The position numbers and the translations under genes are program-made. Below are positions 1 through 4,524 of a stretch of DNA of 6,218 nt, one piece after another. The notes below the pieces were generated by a model. The model searched no databases and was not told where the DNA came from. It worked only from the letters and a program-made list of their open reading frames with translations. Position 1 is the stretch's first letter; every line of letters starts with the position of its first letter. The DNA comes from Clostridiaceae bacterium (GTDB lineage: Bacteria > Bacillota > Clostridia > Oscillospirales > Butyricicoccaceae): assembly GCA_016293155.1 (NCBI GenBank), contig JAEDEU010000091.1, positions 1 to 6,218 on the forward strand. The letters run 5' to 3'.

Positions 1-1787
1 TCGCGGGCAACCACGGTCTGAAGCGCACGCAGAATCTTCTTGGACGGCAGATACCGCACGGTGAACACCGCCATCAGACGCTGATCCGCCGCGAGGAACA
101 GCTCACTGCCCTCAATGGCGCCCGGCAGCACCACGCCCATGCGGCGCATAAATTCCGCCGGACCGAACAGAATGCTCAGACCGCCGATGGACGCACTGCG
201 TCCGCCGCCTTCATAGTACTCCAGCTCGCGCGCGCGGCTGTTGACCGCATAGCGCTGATATGCCTCTTCGCGCAGCATGTCTCCGAGCACGTTTTCTCCT
301 GCGACCGCCGCGGCATACGCCAACACATGCCGCTCGTCCAGCTGTCCGCGCAGCTCCACGCGCTCCAGCCGCACCGTGCCGTGCGGGAACAAATCCCCGT
401 CCGTCATCACGACATCCTCCAGCCGCCGAATGTGCATCATCGCCGCACAGCCCGCTGTGCTCACGCCGTTTTTGAGCAGCTGCCGTGCCGTGCTTTCGTA
501 TAATCTGGACGATGCCAGCACCGTACACAGCGGACATCCTCCGATCAGGATGCCGGACAGCGCATACGGCAGCCGTCCGATGTCCCGCGCGCCCAGGCAG
601 ACCACGACAGCCAGAATCGGTGCGGCAATCAGAATCACCGGCGCAAGGCGGTATTCCGTCTGCGGCAGGGAGGAGCGCTTTTTCATCTGCGTCCAGAAGG
701 AAGAGAAATCCTCTGCGCGGTCCTTCATCAATGTGGATTCCTGCTCCCACTCATAGAGCGCGGCGGGATGCTTGCTGATGGCACCTGCCTTACAGGTGCT
801 GCGCTTGCCGCGCGCGAGTGCCGCCGCACTGCGCATGGCAGCGTACAGGATGAGCATCGCCGCGCACAGATACGGCAGATCCGCCGCCGGTCGAATCAGA
901 CGCACGACCGCGTGCAGCATGGTGACCAGCATCGTGACCGCCGCCAGCGAGTACGTTCCCGGCTGCCCCCAGTACACATCACGCAGACCGGTGCGCATCA
1001 CATCGCCCGCACAGATCACAGCGGCAGCTGCCAACACCAGCAAAACACCAAGCAGTGGACGCGGATTCTGATCGTACCGCAGCGGACAGGGCAGCGCCGT
1101 ATACTGTGCACAGCTCAGATAGGCAGAAATCACGGTCAGCGCCAGCACAATCAGCGACCGCATATGCATCCGCGCCGCGATGCGCTCCCAGCCATGCGCC
1201 GCCTCGCGGAAATTCCGGCTGTCATCCGGTGTCTCCGTGCTCGGGCGGGTACGCTTTGCTCTGGGCGGACGCTCCGCGCGGCGCGCCAGTGCATCGCGCA
1301 GCCCCTGAAAGCGCGGCGCACGCTCTTCCTCATCCGGTTCTTCTTCGTATTCCTCCGGCTGTTCGTACTGCTCCTCCGGCTGCTCCGGCGGCAGAGGCTC
1401 CGGTTCCGGTTCCGGCTCCGGTCTGCCGCTCCTCAAAATCGCCTCGCGTACCTCGGGTGCAATCGGAATGTATACCACCCGGTTGCCGTTTTCCTCCTGC
1501 TCCTCCATCGCGGACGCGGCATCCTCCTCATCCAGCTCCGCAGCGGGTTCCGGCAGCGCAGGCTCCTCCGGTTCTTCCTCCGGCTCAGGCGCAGGCGGCT
1601 CCTCCCATTCTTCCGAATCCTCCAGTTCGGCTTCCGGCTCCAAAAACTCCGGCTCCTCCTCTGCGGAAGGCTCCGGTTCTACGGGCAGCTCGGGCTCCAG
1701 CTCCGCGACCGGCTCCGGCAGCCCGTCTTCCGGCTGCTCCGTCTCGGCCGGTGCGCTCAGAATGCGCTCCTCCGGCTTCTGCTCCAT
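1..1787 (-). CDS. Degenerate P-type-ATPase-like membrane protein with Glu/Pro-rich N-terminus (partial, C-terminus beyond window)
   Basis: Reading leftwards from ATG at 1787 the frame is open for 595 codons and leaves the window. The start has AGGAGG 7 nt upstream, inside the end of rlmB, 2 nt after its stop. Residues 1-155 are extremely acidic and proline-rich, with runs such as PEPEPEPEP. Residues 156-208 are basic. Likely membrane segments are near 211-228, 244-262, 279-295, 304-322, 381-398 and 406-426. The last contains CPLC (418-421), placed like the CPC motif of heavy-metal (P1B) ATPases. It is followed by a KNGV stretch and then VVMTDGDL (459-466), which sits where VVFDKTGTLT should be, so the phosphorylated Asp motif is lost. 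The short loop 323-380 has no TGE actuator motif. Residues 525-575 (GGGRSASIGG, FGPAEFM, LFLAADQRLMAVF) resemble the end of an ATPase nucleotide-binding domain. I infer a non-catalytic paralogue. Its function is unknown. Confidence 0.75.
   Translation of the reverse strand, partial: MEQKPEERILSAPAETEQPEDGLPEPVAELEPELPVEPEPSAEEEPEFLEPEAELEDSEEWEEPPAPEPEEEPEEPALPEPAAELDEEDAASAMEEQEENGNRVVYIPIAPEVREAILRSGRPEPEPEPEPLPPEQPEEQYEQPEEYEEEPDEEERAPRFQGLRDALARRAERPPRAKRTRPSTETPDDSRNFREAAHGWERIAARMHMRSLIVLALTVISAYLSCAQYTALPCPLRYDQNPRPLLGVLLVLAAAAVICAGDVMRTGLRDVYWGQPGTYSLAAVTMLVTMLHAVVRLIRPAADLPYLCAAMLILYAAMRSAAALARGKRSTCKAGAISKHPAALYEWEQESTLMKDRAEDFSSFWTQMKKRSSLPQTEYRLAPVILIAAPILAVVVCLGARDIGRLPYALSGILIGGCPLCTVLASSRLYESTARQLLKNGVSTAGCAAMMHIRRLEDVVMTDGDLFPHGTVRLERVELRGQLDERHVLAYAAAVAGENVLGDMLREEAYQRYAVNSRARELEYYEGGGRSASIGGLSILFGPAEFMRRMGVVLPGAIEGSELFLAADQRLMAVFTVRYLPSKKILRALQTVVAR
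1396..1422. repeat. Hexanucleotide TCCGGY repeat coding for Glu-Pro
   Basis: Four tandem TCCGGY units on the plus strand encode the PEPEPEPEP run of the minus-strand membrane protein. Related CTCCGG/TTCCGG units are scattered through 1320-1790. Such tracts are prone to length change by slippage, in steps of two residues that keep the frame. Confidence 0.6.
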
Positions 1788-1789
1788 GC

Positions 1790-2572
1790 TTATCCCTCCT
1801 GACTGCGCTGACGAACCGCCTCATACAGCAGCACTGCCGCCGCCGCGGAGGCATTGAGGGAATTGACCCGTCCCTTCATCGGGATGCTCACAATAAAATC
1901 ACACTTTTCGCGCACAATGCGGCTGAGTCCGCTGCCCTCCGAGCCGATCACAATCGCGGTTGCTCCCACGAAGTCCGCCTCGTACAGGTTTTTATCTCCG
2001 CCCGCGTCCGCGCCGAATACCCAGACACCTGCGTCCTTCAGCTCATCAATCGTCGCCGCGAGATTGGTCACGCGCGCCACGCCGATGTGCTCAATCGCAC
2101 CGGCGGATGCTTTTGCCGCCGTCGCGGTCAGACCGACCGAGCGGCGCTTGGGAATAATGACACCGTGTGCGCCCGCCGTCTCCGCCGAGCGGATCACCGC
2201 GCCCAGATTGTGCGGATCGGTCAGCCCGTCGCACAGCAGCAGAAACGGCTGCTCGCCGCGCGCACGCGCAACCTCCAGCAGATCGGCGACCGACACGTAT
2301 TCATGCGCCGCAGCCTGTGCGATCACGCCCTGATGCACGCCGGTTTCGCTCATCGCATCCAGCTTGCGGCGGTCACACTCCACAATGACCGCGCCCGCCT
2401 GCTTCGCCATCGCGCAGATATCCGCCATGCGTCCGCGCACGTCCGCCGAGACAAACAGCTTATCCACGGTTTTGCCCGCGCGCAGCAGCTCGGTGACTGC
2501 ATTTCTGCCCTCGTACAGAGCGGTCTGCTCCTGCTCGTCCGGCTCTCGTTTCCTTCTATCGTTCTTTCTCAT
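1790..2572 (-). CDS. rlmB: 23S rRNA (guanosine-2'-O-)-methyltransferase RlmB, SpoU/TrmH family
   Basis: This is an S-adenosylmethionine-dependent SPOUT methyltransferase. RlmB of E. coli modifies G2251 in the ribosomal P-loop. Counting from ATG at 2572, residues 20-95 form the small substrate-binding domain (LYEGRNAV... QGVIAQ). The catalytic SPOUT knot follows, with motif 1 DPHNLGAVIRSAETAG (residues 119-134, conserved N and R), motif 2 IVIGSEGSGLSRIV (207-220) and motif 3 IPMKGRVNSLNASAAAAVLLYE (230-251). The length of 260 is normal. The frame stays open upstream to TTG at 2602 and has another ATG at 2578. I prefer 2572 because GGAG lies 8 nt before it but only 2 nt before 2578, and TTG 2602 would lie only about 12 nt from the predicted transcript start. 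A charged tail (MRKNDRRKREPDEQEQ) precedes the fold. The stop is 2 nt before the next gene, so the two are probably cotranscribed. Confidence 0.93.
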   Translation of the reverse strand: MRKNDRRKREPDEQEQTALYEGRNAVTELLRAGKTVDKLFVSADVRGRMADICAMAKQAGAVIVECDRRKLDAMSETGVHQGVIAQAAAHEYVSVADLLEVARARGEQPFLLLCDGLTDPHNLGAVIRSAETAGAHGVIIPKRRSVGLTATAAKASAGAIEHIGVARVTNLAATIDELKDAGVWVFGADAGGDKNLYEADFVGATAIVIGSEGSGLSRIVREKCDFIVSIPMKGRVNSLNASAAAAVLLYEAVRQRSQEG

Positions 2573-2590
2573 AGTCATAGCTCCATGTTC

Positions 2591-2608
2591 GGATTTTGAC
2601 AAAAATCC
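2591..2608 (-). other. Small hairpin in the rlmB leader
   Basis: GGATTTT at 2591-2597 and AAAATCC at 2602-2608 form a perfect 7-bp stem with a 4-nt loop, between the predicted rlmB transcript start and its ATG. It is AT-rich and lacks a following T-run in the rlmB direction. It may be a weak leader structure or operator, or may have no function. Confidence 0.35.
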
Positions 2609-2621
2609 ATATTTTATGTTT

Positions 2622-2650
2622 AGTATAGCATATTTCGCCTATCAGCAACA
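2622..2650 (-). promoter_or_regulatory. Sigma-A promoter of rlmB (extended -10)
   Basis: On the minus strand TATACT (2627-2622) is preceded by TGC, giving an extended -10 box. The -35 region is poor: TGTTGC with a 17-nt spacer, or TTGCTG with a 15-nt spacer. Transcription would start near 2615, about 42 nt before ATG 2572. It lies just downstream of the terminator at 2694-2735, so rlmB and the following gene form their own transcription unit. Confidence 0.7.
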
Positions 2651-2693
2651 GCGGAAAGCGGAAAAATTCTGACGGATTCGGGCGGCAGGGCGC

Positions 2694-2735
2694 AAAAAAC
2701 CGCTGCGATGCAGATTACTCTGCGCCGCAGCGGTT
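2694..2735 (-). terminator. Intrinsic terminator, minus strand (copy 1 of a 42-bp direct repeat)
   Basis: The arms CCGCTGCG (2700-2707) and CGCAGCGG (2726-2733) pair, extended by AA/TT on the outside (2698-2699 with 2734-2735). Inside is a second stem, GCAG/CTGC, after a 2x2 internal loop, with a six-base apical loop. On the minus strand the stem is followed directly by TTTTTT (2699-2694). It would stop leftward transcripts arriving from lysC or from the antisense RNA before the rlmB promoter. Positions 2700-2741 match 3114-3155 at 40 of 42 bases, in the same orientation. Confidence 0.85.
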
Positions 2736-2752
2736 GTGATACATTCAAAATC

Positions 2753-2782
2753 TTGACAAAAACATGCTCTATCTGCTATTCT
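2753..2782 (+). promoter_or_regulatory. Sigma-A promoter of the small toxin gene
   Basis: TTGACA at 2753-2758 is a perfect -35 box. TATTCT at 2777-2782 is the -10, with an 18-nt spacer and a TGC extension just before it. The predicted start is about 2789-2790, giving a leader of roughly 98 nt before the toxin ATG. The placement makes the transcript begin with AAGATATACCAAACA, the sequence complementary to its own 3' end. Confidence 0.75.
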
Positions 2783-2788
2783 AATCAT

Positions 2789-2803
2789 AAGATATACCAA
2801 ACA
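2789..2803 (+). repeat. Left arm of 15-bp inverted repeat (toxin mRNA 5' end)
   Basis: AAGATATACCAAACA is the exact reverse complement of TGTTTGGTATATCTT at 3040-3054. It coincides with the predicted first bases of the toxin mRNA. The same 15-mer lies near the 5' end of the predicted antisense RNA on the other strand. Confidence 0.8.
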
Positions 2804-2836
2804 TCAGGCGGCACTGTCCCTCTTCTTTCCTTATAC

Positions 2837-2882
2837 GGGGAGTGACACTTCTTTGCTCCCTAGTCTCAGACGAGGGAGGTGA
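2837..2882 (+). promoter_or_regulatory. Toxin mRNA leader: SD-sequestering hairpin with a competing alternative
   Basis: The SD is AGGGAGGTGA (2873-2882), 4 nt before the toxin ATG, with its GGAGG core 7 nt upstream. CTCCCT (2856-2861) pairs perfectly with AGGGAG (2873-2878). After an A/G mismatch the stem continues as GTC/GAC (2863-2865 with 2869-2871) around a TCA loop, so the SD is buried. Upstream, GGGGAG (2837-2842) can instead pair with the same CTCCCT and would free the SD. Such metastable leaders are known in type I toxin mRNAs. The switch here is inferred from base pairing only. Confidence 0.65.
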
Positions 2883-2886
2883 AGCT

Positions 2887-2982
2887 ATGTACGTAACATT
2901 TTCAGAACTGTTTTTGTTCTGCAATATGATCGTATCGCTCATCAATCTGATCCTTTTGATCGTTCAGATAAAAAAGAAGTAA
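2887..2982 (+). CDS. Small hydrophobic holin-like toxin, probable type I toxin-antitoxin system (31 aa)
   Basis: The 31-codon ORF starts at ATG 2887 behind a near-perfect SD (GGAGG, 7-nt spacing). The peptide begins MYVTFSELF, has one membrane helix from about residue 5 to 27 rich in Leu, Ile, Phe and Val, and ends in the basic tail QIKKK. This is the layout of Fst/TxpA/holin-like type I toxins: a short polar N-terminus, one helix and a lysine tail. The family members studied insert into the membrane and disturb it or the envelope when their antisense RNA is missing. The gene has its own promoter (2753-2782), a structured leader, a terminator (3030-3060) and a convergent antisense promoter. 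It is much more AT-rich than its neighbours, which suggests acquisition by transfer. A peptide with another membrane role cannot be excluded. Confidence 0.8.
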   Translation: MYVTFSELFLFCNMIVSLINLILLIVQIKKK

Positions 2983-3014
2983 CCGCCTCCAGTCGGGAAA
3001 CTCAGGCGGTTACT
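2970..3014 (-). terminator. Intrinsic terminator of the antisense RNA (possibly bidirectional)
   Basis: AGTAACCGCCT (2978-2988) and AGGCGGTTACT (3004-3014) form a perfect 11-bp stem, with a further AGT/ACT pairing in the loop. On the minus strand the stem is followed by TCTTTTTTA (2977-2969), a good U-tract. On the plus strand only CTCTTTAA follows, so termination of the toxin mRNA here would be weaker. The left arm overlaps the toxin stop codon (2980-2982). Confidence 0.8.
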
Positions 3015-3029
3015 CTTTAACCAATTGGG

Positions 3030-3066
3030 GATATACCGCTGTTTGGTATATCTTTTCTGTTTTCAG
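3030..3066 (+). terminator. Intrinsic terminator of the toxin mRNA
   Basis: GATATACC (3030-3037) and GGTATATC (3045-3052) form a perfect 8-bp stem with the 7-nt loop GCTGTTT, followed by TTTTCTGTTTT. It would end the toxin mRNA near 3060, at about 270 nt, a size typical of type I toxin messages. The 3' arm can alternatively pair with the mRNA 5' end (2789-2803) over 15 bp. Confidence 0.7.
3040..3054 (+). repeat. Right arm of 15-bp inverted repeat (toxin mRNA 3' end)
   Basis: TGTTTGGTATATCTT is the exact reverse complement of 2789-2803. It includes the loop and 3' arm of the toxin terminator. Read on the minus strand it lies at the start of the antisense RNA. Confidence 0.8.
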
Positions 3067-3093
3067 TATACTGCATCTTTTCCGAGCTGTCAA
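3065..3093 (-). promoter_or_regulatory. Consensus sigma-A promoter of the antisense RNA
   Basis: On the minus strand TTGACA (3093-3088) and TATACT (3070-3065) are separated by exactly 17 nt, an almost ideal promoter and the strongest in the window. It points into the toxin gene from its 3' side and starts near 3058. By sequence it is stronger than the toxin promoter, as expected if the antitoxin RNA must be in excess. It could not serve rlmB, because two terminators lie between. Confidence 0.85.
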
Positions 3094-3104
3094 GAAATTC
3101 TAAA

Positions 3105-3147
3105 ACATAACAGCCGCTGCGATGCAGATTGCCCTGCGCCGCAGCGG
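3105..3147 (-). terminator. Likely lysC terminator, minus strand (copy 2 of the 42-bp direct repeat)
   Basis: CCGCTGCG (3114-3121) pairs with CGCAGCGG (3140-3147), with an inner GCAG/CTGC stem, as in the copy at 2700-2733. The two copies differ only in the apical loop (ATTGCC here, ATTACT there). It lies about 40 nt after the lysC stop. The exit sequence on the minus strand, CTGTTATGTTTTA, is a weak U-tract, so some read-through towards the antisense promoter is plausible. Confidence 0.65.
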
Positions 3148-3186
3148 TTGTGATATTATCCGATTTGCTCCTGCGAGTCGAGCAGC

Positions 3187-4392
3187 TTAGTCAAAAAACT
3201 TTGCGTGAACCGCTTTTACGGCACGGTCAGCCTCGTCGCCGTTGATGATAACCGAGATCTTGATCTCGCTGGTAGAGATCATGCGGACGTTAATCATGCA
3301 GGATGCCAGTGCGTCAAACAGCTTTGCAGCAACACCTGCGTTGGATGCCATGCCTGCGCCGACGATGGACAGCTTTGCCAGACCGGACTGCATACTGATA
3401 TCCTGGAAGCCCAGGGTCTTCTGGTTTGCCTTGAGCAGCTCAACCGTCTTCTCGCCCAGATCCTCAGCGACGGTGAAGCTGATGTCCTTCTGATCGCCGC
3501 GGCCGATGGACTGAATGATAATGTCTACGCTGATATTTTCCTTTGCGAGCAGGCCGAACAGCTTGAATGCCATCCCCGGCTCGTCCTTAATTCCCATTAC
3601 TGCAATACGGGTGACATGCTTATCGCAAGCAACACCGTTGATAATCATCTTCTCCACAGAGACTGCCTCCTTCACTTTGGTTCCCGGATTTCTGGTAAGA
3701 CTGGAAATGACCTCGAGGTCAACATTATAGCGCTTCGCCATCTCGACCGAGCGGTTGTGCAGAACCTGCGCGCCGAGGGTTGCCAGCTCGAGCATCTCAT
3801 CATAGGTAATTTCGTCCAGCTTGACTGCATTCTTTACCACGCGCGGATCGGCGGTGTATACGCCGTCAACGTCGGTGTAGATCTGGCACAGGTCTGCATG
3901 CAGAGCTGCTGCCAGTGCAACTGCGGTGGTATCCGAGCCGCCGCGGCCCAGCGTGGTAATGCTGTTGTGCGGGCTGATGCCCTGGAAGCCGGCCACGATT
4001 ACAATCTTTCTGCGGTCGAGCAGGCTGCGGACGCGCTCCGGGTCAATCTTGCGGATGCGGGCGCTGGAGTAGTTCAGATCGGTCTTGATGCCTGCCTGCC
4101 AGCCGGTCAGGGATACTGCCGGGAATCCCATGTTCTCAATGGTCATTGCCAGCAGGGACATCGAGATCTGCTCGCCTGCGCTGAGCAGAACGTCCATCTC
4201 GCGTGCGGACGGATGCGGATTCAGCTCTGCTGCCTTTGCGATAAAGTCGTCGGTCGTATCGCCCTGTGCGGATACAACAACTACGACGTCATTGCCTTCC
4301 TGATACTTCTTGGTAACAATATCGGCAACGTTACGGATACGGTCGGCATCCTTTACCGAGGTGCCGCCGAACTTCTGCACAATCAATGCCAT
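3187..4392 (-). CDS. lysC: Aspartate kinase, feedback-regulated, two ACT domains
   Basis: It phosphorylates L-aspartate with ATP to 4-phospho-L-aspartate, the first step towards lysine, threonine, methionine and diaminopimelate. The 401 residues are full length for the LysC alpha type. The N-terminal amino-acid-kinase domain shows KFGGTS (7-12), GEQIS (73-77), GRGGSDTTAVALAAAL (149-164) and TDVDGVYTADPR (173-184). Two ACT domains follow, about 260-335 (IAVMGIKDEPGMAFKLF) and 339-401 (LSIVGAGMASNAGVAAKLF). They usually bind lysine and/or threonine, but the effector cannot be read from the sequence. ATG 4392 has AGGAGG 10 nt upstream and gives the canonical MALIVQKFGGTS start. It follows hom after 132 nt and is last in the block. 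An internal start at 3657 probably gives a separate beta chain. The symbol follows the LysC family, and other aspartate kinase names are possible. Confidence 0.96.
   Translation of the reverse strand: MALIVQKFGGTSVKDADRIRNVADIVTKKYQEGNDVVVVVSAQGDTTDDFIAKAAELNPHPSAREMDVLLSAGEQISMSLLAMTIENMGFPAVSLTGWQAGIKTDLNYSSARIRKIDPERVRSLLDRRKIVIVAGFQGISPHNSITTLGRGGSDTTAVALAAALHADLCQIYTDVDGVYTADPRVVKNAVKLDEITYDEMLELATLGAQVLHNRSVEMAKRYNVDLEVISSLTRNPGTKVKEAVSVEKMIINGVACDKHVTRIAVMGIKDEPGMAFKLFGLLAKENISVDIIIQSIGRGDQKDISFTVAEDLGEKTVELLKANQKTLGFQDISMQSGLAKLSIVGAGMASNAGVAAKLFDALASCMINVRMISTSEIKISVIINGDEADRAVKAVHAKFFD
3655..3672 (-). promoter_or_regulatory. Internal ribosome-binding site and GTG start for a LysC beta subunit
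   Basis: Within lysC, AAGGAGG (3672-3666) lies 8 nt before an in-frame GTG (3657-3655, Val246). Translation from here gives a 156-residue chain with both ACT domains and no kinase domain. B. subtilis and Corynebacterium glutamicum LysC are known alpha2-beta2 enzymes whose beta chain starts internally at the equivalent place, near residue 246-250. The SD is at least as good as that of the full-length start. Confidence 0.6.
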
Positions 4393-4524
4393 GTGCGTTA
4401 TGCCTCCTAATTTTTTTCCCGAAGCGTATGCACTCCGGTCTGTAAATGGATATCGCCGCTTGGTGCGGCGGTATTGGTATTGTAATCTCCTCCCGCGGAG
4501 CGGGATTATGCTTTTTCCGGCCGC
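4393..4524 (-). other. Structured hom-lysC intergenic region with two hairpins
   Basis: Hairpin A pairs CCCGC (4492-4496) with GCGGG (4500-4504) around a 3-nt loop, with outer TAAT/ATTA arms after a bulge. Hairpin B is a 10-bp stem with one G-U pair (4450-4459 with 4465-4474), loop TTGGT. Neither has a U-tract on the minus strand, so they are not ordinary terminators. I find no convincing promoter and no lysine-riboswitch-like pattern here. They could stabilise or process the polycistronic mRNA so that hom and lysC levels differ. Confidence 0.5.

Larger units (their letters stand above)
2970..3058 (-). ncRNA. Predicted antisense RNA antitoxin (about 90 nt)
   Basis: The promoter at 3065-3093 would start a transcript near 3058 that ends at the terminator at 2970-3014. 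It is fully complementary to the 3' untranslated part of the toxin mRNA and to its last codons. Its 5' part folds into the hairpin GATATACC/GGTATATC (3052-3030) with loop AAACAGC, complementary to the loop GCTGTTT of the mRNA hairpin, so a kissing contact could start pairing. CCAATTGG (3021-3028), a perfect palindrome, lies between the two stems. Convergent transcripts overlapping at their 3' ends are the arrangement of txpA/RatA and bsrG/SR4 in Bacillus subtilis. The RNA is predicted from promoter, terminator and context only. Confidence 0.7.

Noticed and set aside
211..750. A 179-codon minus-strand frame
   Set aside because: It lies in another frame within the P-type-ATPase-like gene, with low-complexity Arg/Gly/Ala composition. 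The membrane and ATPase-like motifs are in the frame starting at 1787.
768..2599. Long plus-strand open frames rich in Arg, Pro and Ser opposite the membrane protein and rlmB
   Set aside because: They are antisense shadows of GC-rich Glu/Pro codons. They have no SD context and no recognisable domains, while the minus-strand frame continues coherently from rlmB.
2579..2602. TTG at 2602 as the rlmB start
   Set aside because: It has no SD, would lie about 12 nt from the predicted transcript start, and adds ten residues not expected for RlmB. ATG 2572 has GGAG at good spacing.
2596..2626. Possible plus-strand promoter, TTGACA (2596-2601) with TAGTAT
   Set aside because: The spacer would be 19 nt with a poor -10, and it would run straight into the region before the toxin promoter. 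The same bases are explained by the rlmB promoter and leader hairpin.
2789..3054. The 15-bp inverted repeat as the ends of a MITE or small insertion sequence
   Set aside because: The arms coincide with predicted transcript ends, the toxin promoter lies outside them, and no target-site duplication is visible next to 2789 and 3054. An RNA role explains them better.
3205..4410. A 401-codon open frame on the plus strand opposite lysC
   Set aside because: It mirrors the codon bias of lysC, has Cys/Ala/Asp-rich composition without any domain, and lies against an unmistakable aspartate kinase.
4393..4524. Lysine riboswitch or T-box upstream of lysC
   Set aside because: The gap is only 132 nt, lacks a terminator and T-box sequence, and is too short for the lysine riboswitch fold.
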